Part shown: piece after piece, positions 35,057-44,180 of the stretch
How the letters are laid out: each line of letters begins with the position of its first letter
Numbering within the stretch: the first letter of the stretch is position 1
Assembly (NCBI RefSeq): GCF_001995095.2
Contig: NZ_MTSD02000003.1
Span: 1 to 64,000 of the forward strand
Direction of reading: 5' to 3'
DNA length: 64,000 nt
DNA from: Oceanospirillum linum
Lineage (GTDB): Bacteria; Pseudomonadota; Gammaproteobacteria; Pseudomonadales; Halomonadaceae
Notes under the pieces: model-generated
What the model saw: only the letters and a program-made list of their open reading frames with translations
Database searches by the model: none
What the model was told of the DNA's origin: nothing
Position numbers and translations under genes: made by a program

Positions 35057-36591
35057 TTCACATTCCTTCCGGCTCTGGCAGCCCTGCGTCCGGGCCGCAA
35101 TGGCACATGATCGCCACCCGCTTCCTGTGTTTTAGCGGCGGGAGGTACAGGCGCAAGCACTGCGGAATCAGCACCATGGGCCCTGGTATTATCTACCTTC
35201 ATACTATCCGTCCTGATCTTGTCAGCCTCAGTATTATCAACCTTAGCACTATCAGACTTAGCAGCCTGGGGCTCAGCGGTTGCAGGTACAGGTCGGCTGC
35301 TGCCCGCCGCAGAACCTTTGGCTGCTCCTGCCAGAGGTCGTCCCTCCCCTGGCAACTGAGCTGAGATCTGAACAACCTGACGCAACTTTTCAGTCAGTGG
35401 TAAGTAATCGCTGACAAATTTCTCAGACAGCGCCGTTAGCTGACCACCAAAGGTTTGCAATGCATGGGTTAACTCCTGCTCCATGGCATTATCCATACGC
35501 ACCAACTGTTTCTCGTTCCGGTCAAGCATCTGCAGCATCACATCATGATGACGGCTATTAACCTGCTCCATATCAGTGACTAATTGCCGGTTGACGGTAA
35601 TAACCGTTTTCTCAATGGTGGCAGAGGTCTGTGTCAGCAGGTCATTCATCTGTTTATGACTTTCCCGTATGCCTCCGGCAAGCTCTTCTGTCAGAGCCAT
35701 AATGCGACCTTCAAGGGCTGGCAGGCCATCAGAAGCCTTACTCACCAGACTTGCCAGACTATCAAGATAGCTGCCTAAGGAGTTTGACTGCTGCTGCAAC
35801 CCGGTCATGACGTCACCCAGCTTTTCGGAAACCTCATTAAAGGCCTGGGTATGCTGCACCATGGTTTGGTAAGCTTCTGTCGCTTTATCCAATACATCTC
35901 CATTGGCTTTTTGCTGCTCAAGCAGCTTCGCCAGCTCGCCTTTATAGTTTTCCTGCCACTCCACCATACGGCCTACTGCCTGGTTCAGCTGCCGGAAGTT
36001 ATCGCCATATTGCACGGTAATTTTATCGTTAAAACTGGTCATCAGCTCCGTAATCGCTGATGTTAACGCGTTACTGTTGGCGGATACCATCTCTTCCTGA
36101 TACTGGCTGATCACGGTTTCCAGTCGCCCCAGATGCTGCTCTAACCCTTTGGTTCCGGCCTGAATATTATCGCCAATATCAGCCAGACCGGATTTATTCA
36201 ACACCAGACGAATATCCCCCAACAGGGTTGCCAGATCATCCACCGTCGCGCCGGTATATTTGGTTTCGGTCTCATAATTGCGCACATGTTTTATAACATG
36301 ACGCAGCTTAATACTCATCGCCGCCAACAGCCCCGCAATCGACGACCAGAATGCGGTCTTAAGACCTTCGATCAGCTGGGGAACGCTGCCTTCAATGTCC
36401 GTGGTATCAAAATCCATCAGACCCAAAGCAACCCCCAGAAACGTACCAAAAATTCCGATACTGGTCAGAATCGAAGGCGCTGCGTTTACCGTGCGCAAAG
36501 AATAAACCGGCCCATGAAAATAGAGGGTCAGTGCCATAATGATCAGAATGACCACTGAGGTCAGTGGAGAAAACGCTGCTAAGAAGTCCAT
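35053..36591 (-). CDS. zorA: ZorA-like MotA/TolQ/ExbB motor protein with long cytoplasmic tail
   Basis: The 512-residue protein has N-terminal membrane helices (SVVILIIMALTLYFHGPVYS; TSIGIFGTFLGVALGLMDFD; LKTAFWSSIAGLLAAMSIKL), the MotA/TolQ/ExbB proton-channel core. A long predicted coiled-coil/helical cytoplasmic region follows (about 110-430), then a low-complexity tail with two KVDNT repeats. A long tail behind a MotA core is the hallmark of ZorA, in which it forms a cytoplasmic tube in Zorya defence. ATG 36591 is chosen over TTG 36609. It is the first gene of zorA-zorB-188 aa protein, divergent from an HD-GYP gene. No ZorC/ZorD is present. Confidence 0.78.
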   Translation of the reverse strand: MDFLAAFSPLTSVVILIIMALTLYFHGPVYSLRTVNAAPSILTSIGIFGTFLGVALGLMDFDTTDIEGSVPQLIEGLKTAFWSSIAGLLAAMSIKLRHVIKHVRNYETETKYTGATVDDLATLLGDIRLVLNKSGLADIGDNIQAGTKGLEQHLGRLETVISQYQEEMVSANSNALTSAITELMTSFNDKITVQYGDNFRQLNQAVGRMVEWQENYKGELAKLLEQQKANGDVLDKATEAYQTMVQHTQAFNEVSEKLGDVMTGLQQQSNSLGSYLDSLASLVSKASDGLPALEGRIMALTEELAGGIRESHKQMNDLLTQTSATIEKTVITVNRQLVTDMEQVNSRHHDVMLQMLDRNEKQLVRMDNAMEQELTHALQTFGGQLTALSEKFVSDYLPLTEKLRQVVQISAQLPGEGRPLAGAAKGSAAGSSRPVPATAEPQAAKSDSAKVDNTEADKIRTDSMKVDNTRAHGADSAVLAPVPPAAKTQEAGGDHVPLRPGRRAARAGRNVK

Positions 36592-36856
36592 AACTATCGC
36601 TTTGATCAAATGAGCACCTATTATGGCGTTAAGTTTGTTTGCTGAAAACGGGTATCGAAAAGGCAGCTTGTTTTATTTCCCAGGATTGCCCTCCGGATCA
36701 TCATGATCAAAAACACACAACACAGACTCTTATCTGAAGAGACTCAGGGTTTTTCCGAGGTTATCCACTTCTTAAAATATTCTATGATATACATCAATAA
36801 TATCTAACATAAAATTTCCACCTATATTAGCTAAGACAAACTTAAAGGGTTAGTCC

Positions 36857-37699
36857 GTGAGACCATCACAACTGAACGCCATGACAGCTGAGCCTCTGGT
36901 AAAACTCCCTGAAAATCATCCTACGGCAGATCCAAGTGAGTGGGGCAAAAAAAACCGCCCATCCGAGGAGCTGAGTCTTGTCCTCAATGCATCGATACCG
37001 CCAAAGGAGAAAGCCAGTGCTGTCTTTGAGCATTGTAGTGGCCTGATGCATAACCTGATGAATGAGCCTGTCACAGAACAGCTGATCGAGGAGACAAGCC
37101 AACCGATCATCGCACTGGCGGAGTGCGTTATCGCGGATGAGGATGTCTCCGGCAGCCTGCTGCGCATCACCTCTCACGACTACTATACATATACTCACTG
37201 CGTCAATGTCGGTGTCAAATCCCTGCTGATCGCCAAACATATGCTCAAAACAGCTGACGATAACCTGATGAAAGAACTCGGTGTCGGCTTCTTTTTGCAT
37301 GATATCGGCAAGTCACAGGTCGACCCTGGTATTCTGAATAAACCCGGCAAGCTAACCGAGGAAGAGTTTGGCATTATGCGCAACCACCCTGAACGGGGTG
37401 CCGAGCTGCTGAAACAAGCAAACTCCCTGGATGAGATCCGTAAAATTACCGTGCTGCAACACCATGAAAAAATTGATGGCACAGGCTACCCCTATGGCTT
37501 AAAAGGAGATGAGTTTCACCAGTTTGGTCAGATCTGCGCACTGGCTGATATCTACGATGCCCTGACCGCTGAGCGATCCTATAAGAAAGGTATGACGGTA
37601 TTTGCAGCCCTGAAACTGATGAAGGATAAGATGTCACACCACTTTGACGAAAAATTGTTCAACAGCTTTATTCAGCTGTTTATCAAGGAGTCGACCTGA
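36857..37699 (+). CDS. HD-GYP domain c-di-GMP phosphodiesterase-like protein
   Basis: The 280-residue protein has an N-terminal region without a recognisable domain and an HD-GYP domain at about 110-275: HCVNVGVKSLLIAKHML, FFLHDIGKSQVDPGILNKPG, QHHEKIDGTGYPYGLKGDEF and ADIYDALTAERSYKKGM. All HD and GYP motif residues are present, so c-di-GMP hydrolysis is expected. GTG 36857 has AAAGGG upstream; ATG 36881 has none. It is divergent from zorA. Confidence 0.9.
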   Translation: MRPSQLNAMTAEPLVKLPENHPTADPSEWGKKNRPSEELSLVLNASIPPKEKASAVFEHCSGLMHNLMNEPVTEQLIEETSQPIIALAECVIADEDVSGSLLRITSHDYYTYTHCVNVGVKSLLIAKHMLKTADDNLMKELGVGFFLHDIGKSQVDPGILNKPGKLTEEEFGIMRNHPERGAELLKQANSLDEIRKITVLQHHEKIDGTGYPYGLKGDEFHQFGQICALADIYDALTAERSYKKGMTVFAALKLMKDKMSHHFDEKLFNSFIQLFIKEST

Positions 37700-37815
37700 G
37701 TAGGTTCTGTGGTACACCCCCGATAGCGGGTTTCAGGCGTATCCGTTCAACCCCATCAGCTGAACGCCTATATCAAAAATGCCTATATTAAGAACGTCCA
37801 TAGAAAAGCACCCAT

Positions 37816-37851
37816 AAAAAAACCACCGTGATAAGTCACGGTGGTTTTTTT
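37816..37851. terminator. Bidirectional terminator between the HD-GYP gene and oadB
   Basis: A 16-bp perfect stem AAAAAAACCACCGTGA / TCACGGTGGTTTTTTT with loop TAAG. It gives a T run in both directions between converging genes. Confidence 0.93.
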
Positions 37852-37874
37852 GTTCCGATCAGCTATCCAGCGGC

Positions 37875-39176
37875 TTAACCGCCGAGATACTTGATCATCA
37901 CACCGGCAGCAACTGCCGAACCGATCACACCGGCCACATTTGGCCCCATAGCATGCATCAGCAGGAAGTTGTGCGGGTTATATTCCAGCCCAAGCTTGTT
38001 GGAAACCCGTGCCGCCATAGGTACTGCAGAAACACCGGCAGAACCGATCAGCGGGTTCACCGGAGTCTTGGTCAGCTTGTTCATCAGCTTCGCCATCAGG
38101 ACACCACAGCCCGTACCGATACCAAATGCCACAATACCCAGCGCCAGAATCCCCAGTGTTTCCACTGCGAGGAACTTATCCGCAATCAGCTTGGAGCCAA
38201 CGGACAGCCCCAGGAAGATAGTCGTGATGTTAATCAACGCATTCTGAGCCGTATCACTCAGGCGATCCACCACACCGGATTCCTTCATCAGGTTACCGAA
38301 ACAGAACATACCCAGCAGTGGTGCGGCGTCCGGCAGCAGAAGCGCCACCAGCACCAGCAAAGCCAGTGGGAAAATGATCTTTTCTGCACGGGATACGGTA
38401 CGCAGCTGAACCATCTCAATCTTACGTTCTTCCGGTGTTGTCAGCGCACGCATAATCGGCGGCTGGATCAGAGGCACCAGAGCCATGTAAGAGTAGGACG
38501 CAACCGCAATCGCACCCAGAAGCTCAGGAGCCAGCAGACTTGCCACATAAATAGATGTCGGGCCGTCTGCACCACCGATAATACCGATCGCTGCAGCCTG
38601 CTGAACAGAAAAATCCATCAACCCCATAGCGGATAAGCCAACCGCACCCAGTACCGTTGCAAAGATACCGAACTGAGCCGCAGCCCCCAGGAAGAGTGTT
38701 TTAGGATTCGCCAGCAAAGGACCAAAGTCGGTCATCGCCCCGACACCCATAAAAATCACCAGAGGGGCAATACCACTACCGATAGCCACAGAATAGAAGC
38801 TGTACAGCATACCGTTACTGTAACCGGCATCCTGAGCCGCTAACTGGGCTGCAGCATAAGCACTCGGGCCCGTTTCATGCACCAGATGCTTGAGTACTGC
38901 AGGGTCTGCCGTATTCGCATCCAAAGCCTGAGCAATGGCCGCCAGCACTTCAGGTTTAGCGAAATGAATCGCCTGTTCAGCCGCCGATAACGCCAGCCCC
39001 GCCTCAGGAATGTTGGCCAAAAGACCACCAAAACCGATGGGAACCAGCAGCAGTGGTTCAAAGTTCTTCACAATGGCCAGATAAAGCAGCAGCATACAGA
39101 TGACAATCATCGTCAGCTGGCCTAAGCCCATATTATAAAGACCCGAGCCCTGCCATAAGCTCAAAAGTTGTTCCAT
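37875..39176 (-). CDS. oadB: Oxaloacetate decarboxylase, sodium-pumping beta subunit
   Basis: The 433-residue integral membrane subunit has about nine helices with the Na+ channel/decarboxylation motifs [20 protein letters not shown] (central conserved segment) and [15 protein letters not shown], and [20 protein letters not shown]. It decarboxylates carboxybiotin and pumps Na+ outward. It is the last gene of oadG-oadA-oadB. Confidence 0.96.
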   Translation of the reverse strand: MEQLLSLWQGSGLYNMGLGQLTMIVICMLLLYLAIVKNFEPLLLVPIGFGGLLANIPEAGLALSAAEQAIHFAKPEVLAAIAQALDANTADPAVLKHLVHETGPSAYAAAQLAAQDAGYSNGMLYSFYSVAIGSGIAPLVIFMGVGAMTDFGPLLANPKTLFLGAAAQFGIFATVLGAVGLSAMGLMDFSVQQAAAIGIIGGADGPTSIYVASLLAPELLGAIAVASYSYMALVPLIQPPIMRALTTPEERKIEMVQLRTVSRAEKIIFPLALLVLVALLLPDAAPLLGMFCFGNLMKESGVVDRLSDTAQNALINITTIFLGLSVGSKLIADKFLAVETLGILALGIVAFGIGTGCGVLMAKLMNKLTKTPVNPLIGSAGVSAVPMAARVSNKLGLEYNPHNFLLMHAMGPNVAGVIGSAVAAGVMIKYLGG

Positions 39177-39204
39177 TTGATCAACCTCGTTGTTTCAGCA
39201 GGAC

Positions 39205-40980
39205 TTACAGCGTCACCAGAGTATCGCCAACAGTGACAGCATCACCTTCACGAACATCGACACTACCAATTGTACCGGAGCGTGGTGCCCGTACTTCAGT
39301 TTCCATCTTCATCGCTTCCAGAATGATGATGACATCACCTTCCTGAACCGCCTGACCTGGGTTAACCAGTACTTTGAAGATGTTACCGGCAAGAGGCGCA
39401 CCAACAGGCTCACCACCGGATGCTGCCGGGGCCGCCGCCGGAGCAGGTGCTGCTGCAGGCTGTACGTTAGAGATATCACCACCCTCAGTGACCTGAACCA
39501 CATAGTTCTGGCCGTTAACGGTGATGGTATAAACTTCAGGACCGGTGTTTTTATTGCTGCTCACGGCTTTTGTACCTTCTTCTTCTGTTGGGACGGGCTC
39601 AAATGCATCCGGGTTACCACGATTTTCCAGGAACTTCAGGCCAATCTGAGGGAACAGCGCATAAGTCAGCACATCATCAATGGACTCAGAGGCAAGGCTG
39701 AAACCTTTCTCTTTTGACAGTTGACCCAGCTCAGTGGTCAGTTTCTCCACTTCAGATTCCAGCAGATCCGCCGGGCGACAGGTAATCGCCTCCGCACCAT
39801 CCAGAACCCGAGCCTGCAGTTCAGCATTAAAAGGTGCCGGTGCAGAACCGTACTCACCCTTCAGAATACCCTGGGTTTCTTTCGAGATACTCTTATAACG
39901 CTCACCGGTCAGTACGTTCAGTACCGCCTGAGTACCCACAATCTGAGAGGTTGGTGTCACCAGAGGAATATGCCCCAGATCTTCACGTACCCGTGGGATC
40001 TCAGCCAGAACCTCATCGAATTTATCGCCCGCGCCCTGCTCCCGGAGCTGGCTTTCCATATTGGTCAGCATACCGCCGGGAACCTGTGCCACCAGAATAC
40101 GGGAGTCCGTACCGCGCAGCGCACCCTCAAACTTCGCATATTTCTTACGAACCTGACGGAAGTAAGCCGCAATATCTTCCAGCAGAAGCAGATCCAGACC
40201 TGTATCACGATCCGTTCCCTTCAGGGCAGCCACAACAGATTCAGTTGCCGTATGACCATAGGTCATCGACATAGAAGAGATCGCAGAATCCACACGGTCA
40301 ATACCGGCTTCAACCGCTTTCAGAATGGTCATATCAGACAGGCCGGAGGTTGCATGGGCATGCAGCTGTACTTCCAGATCTGTCTCTGATTTCAGGCGAG
40401 ATACCAACTCATAGGCATCATAAGGGGTCATAATGCCTGCCATATCTTTGATCGCGATAGAGTCTGCACCCATATCTTCGATCTCTTTGGCCAGGCTCAA
40501 CCAGGCATCCAGGTTATGGACAGGGCTGGTGGTGTAAGACAGCGTGCCCTGGGCATGCTTACCTACCTTTTTAACCGCCTCAAGGGCACGCTTCAGGTTA
40601 CGGGGATCATTCATCGCATCAAATACGCGGAATACATCCACACCGTTTGTTGCGGCGCGCTCTACAAATTTATCAACCACATCGTCAGCATAATGACGGT
40701 AGCCAAGAAGATTCTGGCCACGCAGCAGCATTTGGTGACGGGTATTCGGCATCGCTTTTTTCAGCTCGCGAATACGATCCCAGGGGTCTTCACCCAGATA
40801 TCGGATACAGGCGTCAAATGTCGCGCCGCCCCAGGATTCAAGCGACCAGAAGCCGACCTGATCCAGCTTCTCCGCAATGGGAAGCATGTCATCAAGGCGC
40901 AATCGGGTTGCGAACAGGGACTGATGGGCATCACGCAGGACGACATCAGTAATGCCTAGTGGTTTTTTGGACTCGGTCAT
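39205..40980 (-). CDS. oadA: Oxaloacetate decarboxylase alpha subunit (biotin carboxyl carrier)
   Basis: The 591-residue protein has an N-terminal HMGL-like carboxyltransferase domain ([40 protein letters not shown]), a PYC_OADA conserved domain, an Ala/Pro-rich hinge ([16 protein letters not shown]) and a C-terminal biotinyl domain with EAMKMETEV, the Lys being biotinylated. ATG 40980 is preferred (AAAAGG upstream); ATG 40998 adds six residues. It carries the carboxyl group from oxaloacetate to OadB. Confidence 0.96.
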   Translation of the reverse strand: MTESKKPLGITDVVLRDAHQSLFATRLRLDDMLPIAEKLDQVGFWSLESWGGATFDACIRYLGEDPWDRIRELKKAMPNTRHQMLLRGQNLLGYRHYADDVVDKFVERAATNGVDVFRVFDAMNDPRNLKRALEAVKKVGKHAQGTLSYTTSPVHNLDAWLSLAKEIEDMGADSIAIKDMAGIMTPYDAYELVSRLKSETDLEVQLHAHATSGLSDMTILKAVEAGIDRVDSAISSMSMTYGHTATESVVAALKGTDRDTGLDLLLLEDIAAYFRQVRKKYAKFEGALRGTDSRILVAQVPGGMLTNMESQLREQGAGDKFDEVLAEIPRVREDLGHIPLVTPTSQIVGTQAVLNVLTGERYKSISKETQGILKGEYGSAPAPFNAELQARVLDGAEAITCRPADLLESEVEKLTTELGQLSKEKGFSLASESIDDVLTYALFPQIGLKFLENRGNPDAFEPVPTEEEGTKAVSSNKNTGPEVYTITVNGQNYVVQVTEGGDISNVQPAAAPAPAAAPAASGGEPVGAPLAGNIFKVLVNPGQAVQEGDVIIILEAMKMETEVRAPRSGTIGSVDVREGDAVTVGDTLVTL

Positions 40981-41069
40981 GGGTTTGGCCTTTTCCATAT
41001 TAATGAGATTTATTGGCTAAAAAGCGTCTGCTCTTACTTAACGGAATCACATACCGGACTTACGGACGC

Positions 41070-41318
41070 TTAACGCCCGGAACGGTACTTATGAACCGCC
41101 GCTGTCATCACAGCGATCAGCTCATCCTGATTACCGGCTGCAGATGCGCTTACAGGAGCTGGCTTGTTTGTCACCTCAGGAGCGGGTTTAACAAGCTTAT
41201 TGACCGTAGAGGACATCAAACCTGTTACAAAAACCAGCAACGTCAGAAAAACAAAAACAAACCCCATACCGAACAGCATCAGATTGATACCTTCGGAGAT
41301 CAGCTCAGAAGAGTGCAT
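41070..41318 (-). CDS. oadG: Oxaloacetate decarboxylase gamma subunit
   Basis: The 82-residue small subunit has one N-terminal membrane helix (LMLFGMGFVFVFLTLLVFVT) and a Pro/Ala-rich soluble tail that stabilises the OadAB complex. It is the first gene of the oadGAB operon. Confidence 0.92.
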   Translation of the reverse strand: MHSSELISEGINLMLFGMGFVFVFLTLLVFVTGLMSSTVNKLVKPAPEVTNKPAPVSASAAGNQDELIAVMTAAVHKYRSGR

Positions 41319-41712
41319 TAAGCCATTCCTCGTTTTGTTTTTGGTTGGGTCAGACTACTTAGCCTTTCACCATTTTTATTGTCTCTTGCAACACATATTG
41401 ATTGTTTTGCAAGCCGCCAAATCTATGCTCTCGCCCATGACACAGACCCGGCAGCCGAGCTAATTTACCTTGATTAATAAACACAGGCAATAAAACTACC
41501 GTCTATTGTTGACAATTTCTAAGACCGGCAAGTCAGTTATCCTTCCACTTTACAATCAGGATTTCTGCTTTAGTCTACCGCCCCGGGCGTTATATCATCT
41601 CAGCCCAGACGTTATATCATAGCCCATTAAAAAGAAGACCTGATGCCGATCGGCAGCACCTGCAACCGATCTCCAACACCAGGGCAACCCCACAGAAACC
41701 CGGTCAGACCCC
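41319..41712. other. Intergenic region between oadG and the Dus gene (divergent promoters)
   Basis: A 394-bp stretch with no gene. The oad promoter should be near oadG and the Dus promoter near 41500-41700. No operator or riboswitch is recognisable. The right end begins the GC-rich 24-bp repeats that continue into the Dus N-terminus. Confidence 0.4.
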
Positions 41713-42846
41713 ATGCCCCAACAAACTTCAGACTCCATCTCCCAACAAACTTCAGACCCCGTGCCCCAACACACAAGCACCCATCAACAGCAGCATAATC
41801 AACCCTCAGCATCCACCGAACCCTCCCCCGTAAAAGATGCAGAGCAGCCCGCCAGAATAGCTCTGGCCCCCATGGAGGGTGTTGTTGATGCCGGAGTACG
41901 TCAACTGATCAGCGAAATTGGCGGCGTGGATTTCTGTGTCACAGAATTTATGCGTGTCACCACAGAGCTTCAGCCAAGAAGAGCCTTTATGCGCATCTGC
42001 CCGGAGCTTTTGACAGCCAGCCAGACACCACAGGGCACGCCGGTACATTTTCAGCTTCTGGGCAGTGATCCCCAGCTGTTAGCAGCCCACGCCGAAAAAG
42101 CCGCCAGGTTAGGTGCACAGGTGATTGACCTTAATTTTGGCTGCCCGGCAAAAACCGTTAACCGACATAAAGGCGGTGCCGTTTTACTGCAAACCCCTGA
42201 GCTTATTCACGATATTGTGGCCGCCTGTTCCAAAGTGCTGGCGACAACCCCGGCCCGGCTAACCGCCAAAATGCGTCTGGGCTATGAAGACACCCACCAG
42301 GTTTATGACAACCACAGGGCCATCGAAGCCGGTGGCGCTACAGAGCTTGTGGTACACGCCCGCACCAAAACCGACGGCTATAAACCTCCGGCCCATTGGC
42401 ACTGGCTGCACCGGCTACGGGAAGTCAGCCGCATACCCATTATCGGTAACGGCGAAATCTGGAGTATTGAAGACTACCAGGAGTGCCGAAAAGTCAGTGG
42501 CTGTCGCGATATTATGCTGGGGCGCGGTTTGTTAGCAGACCCCTACCTTTCCCGCCGGATTCTTGATGATAACCCGCAACTACCTAGCCAAGCCGATTTG
42601 AGTGCGGCCTTATTGATCTATCTGAGGCGCATGCAGTTAAAAGAGTGCCCCGATAAGTTTCTGTTGGCACGGGGCAAGCAATGGCTGGGGATGATAAAGA
42701 AGGGTTTAGTACCTGTGGATCATTTATTTGATGCCGTGAAAACCTGTCGGGATGCCGGGCAGATGTTCCGGCTACTGGAGCAAAGTGCCGCCGGTGAACG
42801 CCATTACGCCCATTACCTGCCGGAGCCAGCCACCGGTTTGGCTTGA
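41713..42846 (+). CDS. dusC: tRNA-dihydrouridine synthase (DusC-like)
   Basis: The 377-residue flavoenzyme has the TIM-barrel start RIALAPMEGVVDAGVRQLIS, VTEFMRVT, VHFQLLGSDPQLLAAHAEKA, IDLNFGCPAKTVNRHKGGAV with the catalytic Cys, LVVHARTKTDGYKPPAHWHW and IIGNGEIWSIEDY. The sequence type is DusC (U16 of tRNA). The first about 45 residues are a Gln/Thr/Ser/Pro-rich extension made of 8-residue repeats (QQTSDSIS, QQTSDPVP) not found in DusC, encoded by a 24-bp tandem duplication. The true start could lie later, but no better one with a ribosome-binding site is seen. Confidence 0.87.
   Translation: MPQQTSDSISQQTSDPVPQHTSTHQQQHNQPSASTEPSPVKDAEQPARIALAPMEGVVDAGVRQLISEIGGVDFCVTEFMRVTTELQPRRAFMRICPELLTASQTPQGTPVHFQLLGSDPQLLAAHAEKAARLGAQVIDLNFGCPAKTVNRHKGGAVLLQTPELIHDIVAACSKVLATTPARLTAKMRLGYEDTHQVYDNHRAIEAGGATELVVHARTKTDGYKPPAHWHWLHRLREVSRIPIIGNGEIWSIEDYQECRKVSGCRDIMLGRGLLADPYLSRRILDDNPQLPSQADLSAALLIYLRRMQLKECPDKFLLARGKQWLGMIKKGLVPVDHLFDAVKTCRDAGQMFRLLEQSAAGERHYAHYLPEPATGLA
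41717..41764. repeat. 24-bp tandem repeat in the Dus N-terminus
   Basis: Two 24-bp units start CCCAACAAACTTCAGAC at 41717 and 41741, differing near the end, with a degenerate third start at 41765 (CCCAACACACA). The period is in frame and gives an 8-residue repeat. Confidence 0.8.
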
Positions 42847-42867
42847 TCAGAAAAAGTACAGACGAAA

Positions 42868-42899
42868 AAAAACCGCAGCCTGTTAGGACTGCGGTTTTT
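42868..42899. terminator. Terminator between the Dus gene and the tRNA cluster
   Basis: An 11-bp stem AAAAACCGCAG / CTGCGGTTTTT with a further CCT/AGG inner pairing. It can act for the Dus gene (plus) and the tRNA operon (minus). Confidence 0.85.
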
Positions 42900-42905
42900 A
42901 AATAA

Positions 42906-42982
42906 TGGCCCGCTCGGGAGGATTCGAACCTCCGACCGCCTGGTTCGTAGCCAGGTACTCTATCCAGCTGAGCTACGAGCGG
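42906..42982 (-). tRNA. tRNA-Arg(ACG), copy 1
   Basis: A 77-nt cloverleaf with acceptor CCGCTCG / CGAGCGG, GCTCAGCTGGATAGAGTAC D arm, anticodon arm CTGGCTACGAACCAG (ACG, read as ICG) and encoded CCA. It is identical in body to the two copies that follow. Confidence 0.96.
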
Positions 42983-43060
42983 GTGATATCAGGCGTTTTA
43001 CCTATGCCTGCAACAGGTTATTTCTGATTTGAGGTAAAACTGCCATCATCAGAAAATAAA

Positions 43061-43091
43061 AAAAGCTGTAGTTCAATGAACTACAGCTTTT
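43061..43091. terminator. Terminator-like hairpin between tRNA-Arg copies 1 and 2
   Basis: A perfect palindrome with 15-nt arms (AAAAGCTGTAGTTCA / TGAACTACAGCTTTT) and essentially no loop. On the minus strand it ends in a T run, directly downstream of copy 2, so copy 1 may be separately transcribed or reached by read-through. Confidence 0.75.
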
Positions 43092-43098
43092 CAAAATA

Positions 43099-43175
43099 TG
43101 GCCCGCTCGGGAGGATTCGAACCTCCGACCGCCTGGTTCGTAGCCAGGTACTCTATCCAGCTGAGCTACGAGCGG
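43099..43175 (-). tRNA. tRNA-Arg(ACG), copy 2
   Basis: Same 77-nt sequence as copy 1, with anticodon ACG and CCA encoded. Confidence 0.96.
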
Positions 43176-43246
43176 GTGATTTCAGGTTTTTTGACTCTGC
43201 CTGAAAGAGTTTGTTTACCTGGAACAACCAAGTACCACATTTTAAA

Positions 43247-43323
43247 TGGCCCGCTCGGGAGGATTCGAACCTCCGACCGCCTGGTTCGTAGCCAGGTACT
43301 CTATCCAGCTGAGCTACGAGCGG
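43247..43323 (-). tRNA. tRNA-Arg(ACG), copy 3
   Basis: Same 77-nt sequence as copies 1 and 2; 71 bp separate it from copy 2, without a terminator in the gap. Confidence 0.96.
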
Positions 43324-43368
43324 GTTATATGATATATCGTTCAAAGAACAGACGTATCAAAAAAAATG

Positions 43369-43461
43369 TGGCGGAGAAGGAGGGATTCGAACCCTCGATA
43401 GGGCTACAAACCCTATACTCCCTTAGCAGGGGAGCGCCTTCAGCCTCTCGGCCACCTCTCC
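43369..43461 (-). tRNA. tRNA-Ser(GCT)
   Basis: A 93-nt class II tRNA with acceptor GGAGAGG (5'), anticodon loop CTGCTAA (GCU), a long variable arm (ATAGGGTTTGTAGCCCTAT), T arm GAGGGTTCGAATCCCTC and CCA. It is first in the tRNA operon, after csrA, the usual gammaproteobacterial order. Confidence 0.96.
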
Positions 43462-43554
43462 GAAACACGCGGCAAATAATACCACGTTTTTATAACTTGT
43501 CTATACTAGTATCGAAAAAAATTTAGTTATTTTCCCGATAGTTACCGCAGCTTG

Positions 43555-43743
43555 CTATGAGTCCCCCTCGGAATCTTCTTTCTCGCGCTGTATGCGCTGA
43601 TAAATCTCTTCACGGTGAACCGCAACTTCTTTAGGTGCATTTACGCCGATACGAACCTGGTTACCTTTAACACCCAGAACCGTTACGGTTACTTCATCGC
43701 CAATCATCAGTGTTTCGCCTACACGGCGGGTTAAAATCAACAT
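43555..43743 (-). CDS. csrA: Carbon storage regulator CsrA/RsmA
   Basis: The 62-residue RNA-binding dimer starts [20 protein letters not shown] and contains [20 protein letters not shown] with the conserved binding Arg. It controls translation by binding GGA motifs in mRNA leaders. ATG 43743 has GGAG upstream. It lies between lysC and the tRNAs. Confidence 0.97.
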   Translation of the reverse strand: MLILTRRVGETLMIGDEVTVTVLGVKGNQVRIGVNAPKEVAVHREEIYQRIQREKEDSEGDS

Positions 43744-44115
43744 CGTTGAATCTCCTTACTTCCTCGGGATGCCAGACCTTATCTCGGTTAGGGGCTGGCT
43801 TTTATAAAGATGGATGTAGAGGCCATCTTGTAAAAAGAGCGCATATTATGCGGTAAATTAGCAGCAGCTCAACACTTTCCTGTCACAAGGTTCTGATATC
43901 TGCTTTTTTGCTGTAAAAAAATGACCACATCTCACTAATCACTTCCATTGAACCTTTACGCTTAATATTACGTTAGCAGATTCAAAAAAGATTGTCGGCA
44001 AAAACTATCGGGCTATGAGTCAGAACCTATGCTAACCATAAACACAGAGCCATAAAAAATAGCAGGCTATAGACTTACAACAGGCCAGAGCCGTGTAAAA
44101 GGTTAGCAGAACAAA
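43744..44115. other. csrA upstream region
   Basis: A 372-bp AT-rich region without a gene. It must hold the csrA promoters; I cannot assign -35/-10 boxes with confidence. Confidence 0.4.
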
Positions 44116-44143
44116 AAAAGCCTGCACAAAAATGCAGGCTTTT
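44116..44143 (-). terminator. Rho-independent terminator of lysC
   Basis: An 11-bp stem AAAAGCCTGCA / TGCAGGCTTTT with a 6-nt loop (CAAAAA), with a seven-T run on the minus strand, 38 bp after the lysC stop. Confidence 0.92.
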
Positions 44144-44180
44144 AACGGGTCAGACCCGGAAAGAGTAATGGGCAGGAGAC

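Noticed and set aside
43098-43526. 142-codon plus-strand frame across the tRNAs
   Set aside because: It is antisense to tRNA-Arg and tRNA-Ser genes.
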